64,000 nt of DNA from Streptomyces sp. CNQ-509 (lineage in GTDB: Bacteria; Actinomycetota; Actinomycetes; Streptomycetales; Streptomycetaceae): positions 5,191,001 to 5,255,000 of the forward strand of contig NZ_CP011492.1 in NCBI RefSeq assembly GCF_001011035.1, in the 5' to 3' direction. The notes beneath the pieces are model-generated. The model made no database searches. It was not told the DNA's origin and was given only the letters and a program-made list of their open reading frames with translations. A program made the position numbers and the translations under genes. This document shows, piece by piece, positions 25,098-33,703 of the stretch (the first letter of the stretch is position 1; every line of letters begins with the position of its first letter).

Positions 25098-25631
25098 TCA
25101 GCCGCCGAGCGCCTCCTGCGCGTCGAGGACCGTGCCGGCGGCGTGCACGAGCGCGGCGACCTTCAGCGCCTCCTGCACCGTCTCCCGGTCCGCGCCGGTA
25201 CGCCGCAGCGCGGCCTCGTGCTCGTCCAGGCACGCCCCGCAGCCGCCCACCGCGGACACGGCGACGCACCACAGCTCGTAGTCAGCCTTCGGCACGCCCC
25301 GGGCCCCCAGCACGTTCGTCCGCAGCCCGGTGCGCAGATGGCCGTAGCCGGGGTCGGAGAGCAGGTGCCGGGCGCGGAAGAAGACGTTGTTCGCCGCCAT
25401 CGCCGCGGCGGCCGCCCCCGCGGCCCCGTACGCCTCGGGCGTCAGCCGCCGCCGCGCCTCCGGCGCGACCGCGCGCAGCAGGGGGGCGGAGCGTACGGCG
25501 ATGGCGCAGGCCAGCAGGGCGCCCCACAACTGCCGCTCGGGCAGCCGCCCGTCGTCGACGACGGAGGTGAGGTTGCGGCGCAGGTCCCCGGCGTAGCCGG
25601 GGAGGGCCGACTTGAGCGCGTCGAGTGCCAC
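25098..25631 (-). CDS. ahpD: AhpD-type alkylhydroperoxidase
   Basis: This 177-residue protein contains the AhpD active site: Glu in DYELWC, the CGACLDEHE motif with the two redox Cys and the His of the proton relay. AhpD reduces the AhpC peroxiredoxin through a lipoylated partner and has weak peroxidase activity itself. It starts at the ATG at 25631. In Streptomyces, ahpD is commonly adjacent to ahpC and oxyR. Neither gene is next to it here, so any AhpC partner must be encoded outside the window. Confidence 0.9.
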   Translation of the reverse strand: MALDALKSALPGYAGDLRRNLTSVVDDGRLPERQLWGALLACAIAVRSAPLLRAVAPEARRRLTPEAYGAAGAAAAAMAANNVFFRARHLLSDPGYGHLRTGLRTNVLGARGVPKADYELWCVAVSAVGGCGACLDEHEAALRRTGADRETVQEALKVAALVHAAGTVLDAQEALGG

Positions 25632-25730
25632 GCGCCCGACCCTACAGAACGGACGGACCCTAGCCCCGCGGTCCGTACGGGGCCGGCCCGGCGCGCCCCC
25701 CTATGACGCGCGCCCGGCCGGTCCCGGTCC

Positions 25731-28127
25731 CTATTCGGTGCGCAGCCCGTCCGGGCGCATCAGCCGGATCAGCAGCGGCATGCTCAGCGCCGTGACCGCG
25801 GCGACGACCCCCGCGCCCGCGCCGGCCATCAGCAGCACGGACGTCCAGTCGACCGCGACGGGTGTGGCCGTCATGCGCAGCAGCACCGTGCCCAGCACGA
25901 GCCCGAAGCCCATCGACAGGGTCATGCCCAGCGCCACCGGGATCGCCGTCTGCCAGAGCACGGACAGGCTGAGTGTGGAGCGCCGGGTGCCGAAGGCGAC
26001 CAGCGACGACAACAGCTTGCGGCGCTCCCGCAGTTGTTCGAGCTGGCCGACGAGCAGGCTGCTGCCGATCAGCACCAGGACGCATGCGGCGCCCACCGCC
26101 AGCCCGGTGCGGATGCCCGCGAAGTCCTCCTCGACGACCTCGCTGGACAGCGTGTGGACGGAGAGCAGCGGGTCGAGGCCGTCGACCACGTTGCGTACGC
26201 GCTCGGCCGCGTCCGGCACGGCCGGGTCGAGCCGCACGTCGACCCAGGCGTTGAAGACGCCGGAGTCGTGGACGTCGGGGACGGCCCCCGGGGTGGAGAT
26301 GATGCCGTCGTACAGGTTGCCGTCGCCGTCGCGGAGGGCCTTGGCCGGCCGGGTGCCGGTCGGCGGGGTCCAGGCGAGCGCCTTGCCCGGCATGCCCTCG
26401 TACGACGGGTTCAGATACAGCGGGTCGCCGTCGGCGATCATGCGGCGGACGTCGGCGCTGCCGTAGGTGTCGGTGAGGCGGAAGACGTCGCCGTCGCGGC
26501 AGTCGGGCAGCTTCGCCAGCGTGCGCAGCTTCGCGCAGGAACCGACGGTCAGCGTGGCGAAGTTCTCGGGATCGCGCGCGGTGTCGGCCACCTCGACGGT
26601 GATCCGGCTGACGGTCTCCCGGACCCCCTCGGCGGTGGCGACCCGGTCGCCCACGCGGAGGTCCTGCCCCGCGTCGACGTAGATGCCGAGCTGGTATCTG
26701 GAGGTGTCGTTGCCGGTCGGCCTGCTGTAGTCGTCCTCGACGCCGGCGAAGACCATCTGCAGTGCGATGGCCCCGGCGACGGCGACCGCGATGCCGTTGA
26801 CCAGCCGGGCGGCGGTGCCGCTGCTGAGCTGGAGTCTGCGCACGGCCAGTTGCCAGGACGTCGGCCCGCGGCCGAGGCGGGCGACCACGGCCTCGACGAG
26901 CCAGGGCAGCAGCGCGGTGATGCCGGTGAGCAGCAGGACGGTGCCGCCGATGACCTGCCACTCGGGGAACGCTCCGGCGTCCTCGCCCCGGCCCATCATC
27001 GGCGCGAGCAGGCCCAGTCCGAGGGCGGGCAGCAGCAGCCGCCACCAGATGCGCCGCCGGCGGGGCCGCGCCGCCCGTACGACGCCCAGCGGCTCGATGA
27101 CGACGCCGCGCAGCGCGAGCAGGGTGACGCCGACCGCCGCGGCGGGCACGGCCGCGGCGACCAGCAGGGCGAGCGCCGGCGAGGGGTTCAGGTCGGAGGT
27201 GAAGACGCTCATCCCGTAGACCGACACGGCGCCTGCGAGCTGCCTCCCGGCGAGGAACAGGCCCGCGCCGACCACGAGTCCGAGCAGCGCCCCCGCCAGC
27301 GCCTCGCCCGCGGCGATCCGGCGCACCGCGTGCCCGTCGGCGCCGACGAGGCGGAGCGCGGCGAGCCGGCGGTCGCGGCGGTCGCCGCCGAAGCGCACGG
27401 CCGCGATGAGGAAGACCGCGACGGGCATGAGCAGGGCGACGAACACGATCATGGCGAGCAGCAGCAGCACCGGGTCCATGCCGCCGCCGTCCCCGTCGTC
27501 GCCGAAGGCGGCGATCCGGCTGACGTTGACGTCGGCGGCCTCGATGGCGTCGCTGCCCGCGTAGTACACGAGCTCGCCCGGGTCGCTCAGGCCGGTGTCG
27601 GCGACGGTGCCGGCGATGCCGTAGTCCAGGCGCTCGCGCAGCAGGTCCGCGTCGCCGTCGTCGAGCCGGTCGGCGAGCGCGGGGGAGACCACCATCTCGC
27701 CGGGCTTCGGGAAGGCGTCGAGCCCGGGGGGCAGCGGGGCGCCCGGGCCCTCGGGGCGCAGCAGCCTGCCGCGGACCATGGTGCCCTCGTACTCGGTGTC
27801 GACGTTGCCCATCAGGAGGGTGCCGCCCCCGTACTCGGCGTCGGACGCGAGGACTTCGCTGCGGGCCAGCTCCCGCTCGTCGCGGTTGGCCAGGGCGCCC
27901 GGGACGGCGGTGGTGAGCAGCAGCAGCGCCACCCCCAGGCCGACGCCGACCGCGGTGAGCACGGTCCGCATCCAGCCCTCGCGCCCGCCGCGGAGCGCGA
28001 AGGCCAGGCCCATCCGCAGGTCGTCGGCCCAGACGCGCAGCGTGCCGCGGGGGTCGGGCGGCGGTGGGCCCGCGGAGCGGGGCGGGCGGGTGCCGCGCTT
28101 CTTCTCGGCGTACGTCACGTCGCTCAT
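25731..28127 (-). CDS. FtsX-like ABC transporter permease
   Basis: This 798-residue permease has two FtsX/MacB-type units. The N-terminal helix (about 52-75) is followed by a large extracytoplasmic domain. Three central helices, a second large extracytoplasmic loop (about 470-640) and three C-terminal helices complete it. The ATG at 28127 overlaps the ATPase stop (ATGA), so the two are coupled. Such pairs export peptides or lipids, or resist antibiotics, in Streptomyces. Substrate specificity cannot be read from the sequence. The PadR gene upstream suggests induction by an antibiotic or a phenolic effector. Confidence 0.88.
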   Translation of the reverse strand: MSDVTYAEKKRGTRPPRSAGPPPPDPRGTLRVWADDLRMGLAFALRGGREGWMRTVLTAVGVGLGVALLLLTTAVPGALANRDERELARSEVLASDAEYGGGTLLMGNVDTEYEGTMVRGRLLRPEGPGAPLPPGLDAFPKPGEMVVSPALADRLDDGDADLLRERLDYGIAGTVADTGLSDPGELVYYAGSDAIEAADVNVSRIAAFGDDGDGGGMDPVLLLLAMIVFVALLMPVAVFLIAAVRFGGDRRDRRLAALRLVGADGHAVRRIAAGEALAGALLGLVVGAGLFLAGRQLAGAVSVYGMSVFTSDLNPSPALALLVAAAVPAAAVGVTLLALRGVVIEPLGVVRAARPRRRRIWWRLLLPALGLGLLAPMMGRGEDAGAFPEWQVIGGTVLLLTGITALLPWLVEAVVARLGRGPTSWQLAVRRLQLSSGTAARLVNGIAVAVAGAIALQMVFAGVEDDYSRPTGNDTSRYQLGIYVDAGQDLRVGDRVATAEGVRETVSRITVEVADTARDPENFATLTVGSCAKLRTLAKLPDCRDGDVFRLTDTYGSADVRRMIADGDPLYLNPSYEGMPGKALAWTPPTGTRPAKALRDGDGNLYDGIISTPGAVPDVHDSGVFNAWVDVRLDPAVPDAAERVRNVVDGLDPLLSVHTLSSEVVEEDFAGIRTGLAVGAACVLVLIGSSLLVGQLEQLRERRKLLSSLVAFGTRRSTLSLSVLWQTAIPVALGMTLSMGFGLVLGTVLLRMTATPVAVDWTSVLLMAGAGAGVVAAVTALSMPLLIRLMRPDGLRTE

Positions 28128-28840
28128 CGGCCGGCCGGCTCCAGACTGCGGGTGCGCCCGTCGCGTACGACGATCTCGCGGTCCGCGTACGCCGCGACCC
28201 TCGCCTCGTGGGTGACCAGGACGACGGCCGCGCCGCTGTCCTGCGCGGCGTCGGTGAGCAGTTCCATGACGCGCTCGCCGTTGAGGGAGTCGAGCGCACC
28301 GGTCGGCTCGTCGGCGAAGATCACCCGCGGCGTGGTCGCCAGCGCGCGGGCGACCGCGACGCGCTGGCCCTGGCCGCCGGAGACCTCGCCGGGCCGCTTG
28401 TGCGCGATGTCGTCGACCTCCAGCCGCTCCAGCCACGGGCGGGCGGCCCGCTCCGCGTCCCGGCGGCCGAGACCCGTCAAACGCAGCGGAAGGGCGACGT
28501 TCTCCACACAGGTCAGCTCGGGTACGAGCTGGCCGAACTGGAAGACGAAGCCGAACTCCCGGCGGCGCAGGGCGCTGCGTTCGGCGTCGGAGAGCTCGGC
28601 GAGGTCGCGGCCCGCGTACGTCACGGTGCCGGCGTCGGCCGGGACGATGCCGGCGAGGCAGTGCAGCAGCGTCGACTTGCCGGAGCCGGAGGGGCCCATG
28701 ACGGCGACGGTCTCGCCGGCCGCGACGGCGAAGTCGGCGCCGTCGAGCGCGGGGGTGCCGGCGTAGACCTTGCGCAGGGCGGTGGCGGTGAGGATCGGCG
28801 CCGGCTCGCCGAGCGGTCCCGGGACGGGTGTGGTGCTCAT
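28124..28840 (-). CDS. ABC transporter ATP-binding protein (LolD/MacB type)
   Basis: This 238-residue ATPase starts at the ATG at 28840 behind GGAGG. It has Walker A GPSGSGKST, Q-loop FVFQFGQLVPEL, the signature EVSGGQGQRVAVARAL, Walker B VIFADEPTGALD and H-loop VTHEARVAAYAD. It powers the FtsX-like permease encoded just downstream. The gene overlaps both neighbours by 4 bases (ATGA), a sign of a single transcript padR-ATPase-permease. Confidence 0.93.
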   Translation of the reverse strand: MSTTPVPGPLGEPAPILTATALRKVYAGTPALDGADFAVAAGETVAVMGPSGSGKSTLLHCLAGIVPADAGTVTYAGRDLAELSDAERSALRRREFGFVFQFGQLVPELTCVENVALPLRLTGLGRRDAERAARPWLERLEVDDIAHKRPGEVSGGQGQRVAVARALATTPRVIFADEPTGALDSLNGERVMELLTDAAQDSGAAVVLVTHEARVAAYADREIVVRDGRTRSLEPAGR

Positions 28841-29361
28841 GCGCGTACCTCCGCGGCGAGTTTGCCGAGGCGCGCGGCGGTCAGCTCCAGCCACCGCAGG
28901 TCGGCCTCGAGGTGGAACAGGGCGTGGTCGCAGATGAGCTGGTCGGCGAGGTCGCCGCCCTTCTTGCGACGGGTCAGCTCGCGCATCAGGCGCAGATGCT
29001 CCGCGCGCTGCACGTCGAGGAGTTCGGCCGCGTCGCGGCCGGTGAGCAGCGCGAGGACGACCTTGGTGTACAGGGTCGACTGCAGGTACGGCTCGGGCTT
29101 CTCCGGGGTGGCGAGCCAGCCGGCGACGTCGGTGATGCCGGCGTCGGTGATGGCGTAGCGCTTGCGCTCGGGGCCGCCGCCGGGCTCGATGCCGTCGACC
29201 TCGACGAGGCCGTTCTTCAGCAGCCGGGACATGGTGGAGTAGACCTGCCCGTAGTGCAGCGGGCGGTCGTGCCCGAAGCGCTCGTCGAAGGCGCGTTTCA
29301 GGTCGTAACCGTGGCGGGGGCCCGACTCCAGGAGCCCGAGGAGGGTGTGGCCGATCGTCAT
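28837..29361 (-). CDS. PadR-family transcriptional regulator
   Basis: This 174-residue protein has the PadR winged helix at its N-terminus (LGLLESGPRHGYDLKRAFDERFGH, then LHYGQVYSTMSRLLKNGLVEV) and a C-terminal dimerisation helix region. PadR proteins repress exporter genes and release DNA on binding a small ligand. It is the first gene of the padR-ATPase-permease operon and probably regulates it. A TA-rich repeat element lies directly upstream of its ATG at 29361. Confidence 0.9.
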   Translation of the reverse strand: MTIGHTLLGLLESGPRHGYDLKRAFDERFGHDRPLHYGQVYSTMSRLLKNGLVEVDGIEPGGGPERKRYAITDAGITDVAGWLATPEKPEPYLQSTLYTKVVLALLTGRDAAELLDVQRAEHLRLMRELTRRKKGGDLADQLICDHALFHLEADLRWLELTAARLGKLAAEVRA

Positions 29362-29370
29362 GCCGAGGAC

Positions 29371-29402
29371 TCTACACCGTGTGTATACGTACTGTGTATA
29401 GA
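29371..29402. promoter_or_regulatory. Possible PadR operator
   Basis: Ten bases upstream of padR is a rare TA-rich block. GTGTATA occurs twice in direct orientation (29381 and 29394, 13 bases apart), and TCTACAC pairs with GTGTATAGA as an imperfect inverted repeat. This fits an autoregulatory PadR site. No experimental consensus was applied. Confidence 0.45.
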
Positions 29403-29476
29403 CGGGGTGTGTAGTGCCTCACCGCTGGTGAGCGCGGTGCCGGGCAGCTTGCCGGGGGGATGCGGGGCCGGGGCGG

Positions 29477-29710
29477 CTACTCCTCCGGCTCACGCGGCGG
29501 GCGGCCGCGGCGGGGGTGCGGGCGGGCGTTCCCGGGGAGCCGGCCGGCATCCGCGAGGGCCCGGCGGAGCAGGTAGTCGATCTGCGCGTTGGTGCTGCGC
29601 AGTTCGTCCGCCGCCCACCGGGCCAGCGCGTCGTGCACGGCCGGGTCGAGCCGCAGCAGCACCTGCTTGCGCCGGGCCCGGGGGGTGCGGTCGGGGCCGT
29701 CGTCCGTCAC
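29477..29710 (-). CDS. Small ribbon-helix-helix-type DNA-binding protein
   Basis: This 77-residue basic protein has KQVLLRLDPAVHDALARWAADE and then STNAQIDYLLRRAL, the strand-helix-helix of Arc/MetJ-like or HicB-type regulators. The Arg/Pro-rich tail is probably disordered. The GTG at 29710 overlaps the SPFH stop by 4 bases (GTGA), so both genes are one unit. It is most likely the repressor of its own operon through the palindrome at 30694-30709. Confidence 0.8.
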   Translation of the reverse strand: MTDDGPDRTPRARRKQVLLRLDPAVHDALARWAADELRSTNAQIDYLLRRALADAGRLPGNARPHPRRGRPPREPEE

Positions 29711-30648
29711 TGATAAAGGGACCCGGTGTTGAGCACGGGCTGGGGGGCGCGGTCGCCGCAGAGTACGACCATGAGGTTGCCGACCATCGCCGCCCTGCGC
29801 TCCTCGTCCAGCTCGACGATGTCCTCCCGGGTGAGCCGGGCGAGCGCGTCCTCGACCATGCCCACCGCCCCGTCCACGATCTCCCGCCGCGCGGCGACCA
29901 CGGCGCCGGCCTGCTGGCGCTGGAGCATCGCGGAGGCGATCTCCGGCGCGTACGCGAGGTGGGTGAAGCGCGACTCGATGATCCGCACGCCGGCCGCCTG
30001 CACCCGGGCGGTCAGCTCCTCGGCCAGCTTCTCGGTGATCTCCTCGGCGTCGGTGCGCAGCGACAACTCGTCGTCCTCGTAGGCGTCGTACGGGTACTCG
30101 ATGGCGATGTGCCGGACCGCGGTCTCGGTCTGGGTGGCGACGAACTCGGTGAAGTCGTCGACGGCGAAGACCGCCTGCGCGGTGTCCTCGACCTGCCAGA
30201 CGACGACGGCGGCCAGCTCGATGGGGTTGCCGCGGGCGTCGTTGACCTTGAGGACGGCGGTCTCGTGGTTGCGCACCCGGGTGGAGATCTTGCGGCGGGT
30301 GGTGAGCGGGTTGACCCAGCGCAGGCCGTCGTCGCGGATGGTGCCGGTGTAACGGCCGAAGAGCTGCACGACGCGGGCCTCGCCGGGCTCGACCATGTTC
30401 AGCCCGGCCATCGCGACGAGGGCGGCGAGGAAGAGCAGGGCGCCGAGGACGAGGACCGGGATGCCCGCGGCGAGGATGCCATCGCCCCCCAGGGCGATGC
30501 CGAGCGCGAGCAGGCCGGCACCGGCGAGGGCGCCGGCGAGGCCGAGGACCAGGGCGAGGGCGCCGCCGATGCTGTTCGCCTGCCGCTCGGCGACGGGCGG
30601 CGCGGGCATGTCGGGGGCGTGCTGGTCGTGTGGCTGCTGGTCGGTCAT
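29707..30648 (-). CDS. SPFH/Band 7 domain membrane protein
   Basis: This 313-residue protein has a hydrophobic N-terminal hairpin (about residues 27-85), then the SPFH domain: EPGEARVVQLFGRYTGTIRDDGLRW, a beta core, and a helical tail with EEITEKLAEELTARVQAAGVRI. These flotillin-like proteins form membrane scaffolds of poorly defined role. It is translationally coupled to the ribbon-helix-helix gene after it and preceded by a perfect inverted repeat in the promoter region. Confidence 0.9.
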   Translation of the reverse strand: MTDQQPHDQHAPDMPAPPVAERQANSIGGALALVLGLAGALAGAGLLALGIALGGDGILAAGIPVLVLGALLFLAALVAMAGLNMVEPGEARVVQLFGRYTGTIRDDGLRWVNPLTTRRKISTRVRNHETAVLKVNDARGNPIELAAVVVWQVEDTAQAVFAVDDFTEFVATQTETAVRHIAIEYPYDAYEDDELSLRTDAEEITEKLAEELTARVQAAGVRIIESRFTHLAYAPEIASAMLQRQQAGAVVAARREIVDGAVGMVEDALARLTREDIVELDEERRAAMVGNLMVVLCGDRAPQPVLNTGSLYQ

Positions 30649-30693
30649 GTGAAGTCCCCGTTCTCGTTCCTTGGCGGTCGGTGGAACACTAGC

Positions 30694-30709
30694 AAAGTGC
30701 TATCACTTT
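30694..30709. promoter_or_regulatory. Palindromic operator upstream of the SPFH operon
   Basis: AAAGTG-CTAT-CACTTT is a perfect 6-bp inverted repeat with a 4-base spacer in an AT-rich island, 46 bases upstream of the SPFH ATG. The ribbon-helix-helix protein made by the same operon is the obvious candidate ligand. Confidence 0.6.
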
Positions 30710-30834
30710 TTGTAGCTGGGTTGTCATGTCCCCTTCCGGTGGGTGGTCTACACCGGTCAGAATGGAGCTGCCTGCGGGAGCAGACGCCGGCATCACCGTC
30801 CCCGTGTCACCCCCACGAACGACAGGAGACAGCG

Positions 30835-31677
30835 ATGTCCTCTATCCGAGCCGTGTCCGCAGCCGGAGCGGGCGGCGTACTCGTCGCCGCCCTCGTGCTC
30901 ACCGGCGGCCCCGCGCAGGCGGCCGAGCCGGGCCCCGCCGCGGGCGCCGCGGCCGCGGGCGCGTACAAGGAACGTACGGACACCCTGCCCGCCGAGCGGC
31001 TCACGGCGGAGCAGCGGCGGCTGCTGGCCGAGAAGTCCGCGGCGGCGAAGGGTGCGGCCGGGCGGTCCGCCGCGCGCGGCGACGTCGGGGCGGCGGCGAT
31101 CGTCTCCTCCGGCGCCGTACAGCAGTCCCAGATCAACTCCTACTACTGCGGCCCCGCCACCCTCGTGATCACGCAGTCCGCGCGCGACGAGGTCGGCAAC
31201 CGGTCCCAGACGCAGGCCGGCAGCGAGCTGCGTACGAACTCCTCCGGCACCGCCTGGTACGGCATCAACGCGAACGTCCCCAACCCGACCGGCTATCCCA
31301 TCCCCGACGTGCTCAACTACCGCCTGCCGGGAGCGGGGTACGTACCGAAGGCGCTGCCGTACACGCCGACCGCGACGGACAAGGCCAACTTCCGCGACCA
31401 CATCGTGCACAACACCTCGGGCGACTACGCGATCGCGGGCAACGCCTGGGAGGTCGTCGGCGGCCCGCACCTCGTCGGGCACCCGAACCGGGAGATATTC
31501 CACTGGGTGTCGATAGACGGCCACAGCGACGACGGGGCGCGCACCGTGCAGTACCGCGACCCGGTGGGCGGGGTGCCGACGAGCGTCATCTCGTGGGCCG
31601 GCGGCGTGCCGCGCACCGCGACCATCTCGTCGGACACCATCACGACCATCATGGGCGGTCGTGGGTACGTCTGGTGA
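30835..31677 (+). CDS. Secreted C39-like peptidase-family protein
   Basis: This 280-residue protein starts at the ATG at 30835 behind CAGGAG. It has a signal peptide ending near AQAAEP (residue 32) and a charged linker, then a C39-like papain fold (about 95-280). The nucleophile site is QINSYYCGPATLVI, and a His occurs in REIFHWVSIDGHSDDG. Its GNAWEVVGG/HLVGHP features match secreted Streptomyces C39 proteins of unknown substrate. The last 17 bases overlap the next gene, which suggests co-translation. Confidence 0.82.
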   Translation: MSSIRAVSAAGAGGVLVAALVLTGGPAQAAEPGPAAGAAAAGAYKERTDTLPAERLTAEQRRLLAEKSAAAKGAAGRSAARGDVGAAAIVSSGAVQQSQINSYYCGPATLVITQSARDEVGNRSQTQAGSELRTNSSGTAWYGINANVPNPTGYPIPDVLNYRLPGAGYVPKALPYTPTATDKANFRDHIVHNTSGDYAIAGNAWEVVGGPHLVGHPNREIFHWVSIDGHSDDGARTVQYRDPVGGVPTSVISWAGGVPRTATISSDTITTIMGGRGYVW

Positions 31678-32932
31678 GGCCCGGCGGCCCGGTGCGCTCC
31701 GCGCGCGCGGCGTAGCCGCCGCGGCGCTGGGCGCGGTCGTCCTCCTGGCGGGCACGGCGGCGTGCTCGCCGGGAGGCGGCGACGGGCCGGGCGAGGAGTC
31801 GCCTGCGGGGTCGCGCGAGGGGTCACGCGGGGGCTCGCCCACGGCGGCGCCGCCGACCGGCGCGCCCGTACGGGACCGGGCCTGCGAGGTGGAACTGCCC
31901 GACGGCTGGTCGGACGCGCTGGCGGCCGGGCGGGTCCCGGTGCCGGAGGGGGAGCGGGCGGTGCTCACGGAGGTCGGGCCCGGGGCCGGGTGGTCGGTTC
32001 TGCAGTCGTCCGGGGCGGACCGGTCGATCGTGCTGCGGGAGGGGGACGAGGAGCGGCGGGTGATGCGGCTCGCGGACCCCGTCGAGCATCAGGTGGGCAG
32101 CGCGGACTTCGACGGGCGGTGGCTTGTTTTCGACGTTGTCGAGGGCCGGCAGGTGGAGAGCCCCTGGACGCTGTACGCCTGGGACGACACGAGCGGGCGC
32201 CGGAAGGCGGTCGCGGAGGCGGAGCGGGCGGCGGACGGGCAGAGCGCGGTGCCGGGGCCGTTCGTGCAGGCCGTGGTGCGGTCGGGGCGGCTGTTCTGGG
32301 CGCAGGGGACGGGCGGCGGCCGGTCGGCGGTGTACGCGCGGGACCTGGGCGGCGGCGGCGAGCGGCGGACGGTGTACGAGGGCGTCGTCGACACGCCGTT
32401 CGCGGCGGGCGGCCTGCTGGTGTGGCTGCGCCAGTCCGAGTCGCCGTCGGGCGGCCCGGAGACCCGTCTCGCCGCGGTCTCGACGGACACGCTGCGGCGG
32501 GCGGAACTCCCGGGCCCGATCGCGGCCCTGCGCAACGTCCGGTACGTGGCGTCGGACGGCCGCACGTGGGCGTGGGCGGGCGGCGAGCCGGAGCGCCCGC
32601 GGCTGTACGTGTGGCGGGAGGGCTGGCCGAAGCCGCTGCCGCTGGTACGGGGCGGGGGCGGCGGAGCGGCGGCGGAGCCGGAGCTGGGGGGCATCGACCA
32701 GGTCCAGGTGAGCGGCGAGGTGGTGACGTGGCGCACGACGGAGGCGGCCTGGGCCCTGGACCTGCGGTCGCGGACGTACGCGCGGATCACCCCGGGATAC
32801 GGGTACGCGCTGGCGCGGGACGGAGGGCTGGGGGTGGCGTACCCGGAGGGCGAGGCGAAGGCGGCGGACGCGAGGGACGCCATCCAACTCACCGAAACCG
32901 CAACGCTGCCCGCGCTACCGGGTTGTGAGTGA
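31661..32932 (+). CDS. Lipoprotein, beta-propeller-like, unknown function
   Basis: This 423-residue protein starts at the GTG at 31661, inside the end of the C39-like gene. It has a signal peptide with lipobox LLAGTAAC (Cys at about 35), a Ser/Gly/Pro linker, and then repeated beta segments ending in Trp-containing turns (RWLVFDVVEG, LFWAQGTGGG, LLVWLRQSE, TWAWAGGEPE). That pattern suggests a propeller of five to seven blades. The role is unknown. It may partner the C39-like protein at the surface. Confidence 0.7.
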   Translation: MGTSGEARRPGALRARGVAAAALGAVVLLAGTAACSPGGGDGPGEESPAGSREGSRGGSPTAAPPTGAPVRDRACEVELPDGWSDALAAGRVPVPEGERAVLTEVGPGAGWSVLQSSGADRSIVLREGDEERRVMRLADPVEHQVGSADFDGRWLVFDVVEGRQVESPWTLYAWDDTSGRRKAVAEAERAADGQSAVPGPFVQAVVRSGRLFWAQGTGGGRSAVYARDLGGGGERRTVYEGVVDTPFAAGGLLVWLRQSESPSGGPETRLAAVSTDTLRRAELPGPIAALRNVRYVASDGRTWAWAGGEPERPRLYVWREGWPKPLPLVRGGGGGAAAEPELGGIDQVQVSGEVVTWRTTEAAWALDLRSRTYARITPGYGYALARDGGLGVAYPEGEAKAADARDAIQLTETATLPALPGCE

Positions 32933-33703
32933 GGGCGACCGGGAGGCGGCCGCGCCGCACCCGCGAAGCGGCCGGGGGCTGTGCCCCGACCCCGCCCCTC
33001 CCCGAAACCCGGGGCTGTGCCTTGGACCCCACCCGTGCCTGCGGCGCGAGGCGGGCGGGCCCGCAACTCTCTGTACGGCTCCGCCCTGTCGGCCGCAGGG
33101 TGGCCCCCTGGGGCCTCGCCCCGGCCCCTGCTGCCTGCGGCGCGGGGCGGGCTGGGCCCGCACCTCCCCGTTGGACGCCGCCCTGTCGGCCCCACCGCGG
33201 CTCCCGGGGCCTCGCCCTGCCCCCGCCGCCTGCGGCGAGGGGCGGGCTGGGCCGTTACTCCGCGTGCGGCGCCTGCGCTGCCACCCGCGCCTGCGGCGCG
33301 AGGCGGGCGGGCCCGCAACTCCCTGTACCGCTCCGCCCTGTCGGCCGCACCGCGGCCTCGCGGGGCGCCGCCCCGCCCCCCGCCGCGCGGGGAGGGGGGT
33401 TCGCTACTCGGCGTGCGGCGCCAGTCTGCCGGCCGCAGGGTGCCCTTCCAGCCGTGGCCTGCTGCGCGGGGCGGGAGAGCCCGTAATCCCGCGTGCAACT
33501 CCTCCCCCGGCGCTCCCAGCCGCGGGTTGCCTGCGGCGGCGCCCCGACGGCCACCCGCGCCTGCGGCGCCCGGCGCCGTAGGCGCTCGGGCCCGGGGGGC
33601 TCGGGGGCGGAGCCCGTGGGTTTCGGGAAGGGGCGGGGTCGGGGAACAGCCCTCCCTGCCCGGCCGAGTGCGCACGGCGCCCCGGCCCTCGGCCCCCGGC
33701 CCC
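32933..33703. repeat. GC-rich degenerate repeat region
   Basis: About 770 bases of non-coding sequence. A 60-base unit at 33038-33097 recurs at 33290-33349 with two differences. Shorter diverged copies of its CTGCGGCG...GGCGGGC...CGCAACT core lie near 33132, 33228 and 33440. Long open frames cross it on both strands only because stop codons are rare at this composition. No promoter or gene was identified. Confidence 0.75.

Noticed and set aside
26034..28766. 910-residue open frame on the plus strand
   Set aside because: It is antisense to the FtsX-like permease and ABC ATPase, which have clear domains. Its composition is not protein-like.
33038..33349. CRISPR-like spaced repeats
   Set aside because: The two good copies are 60 bases long and 190 bases apart with diverged copies between. 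There is no regular spacer length and no cas genes.
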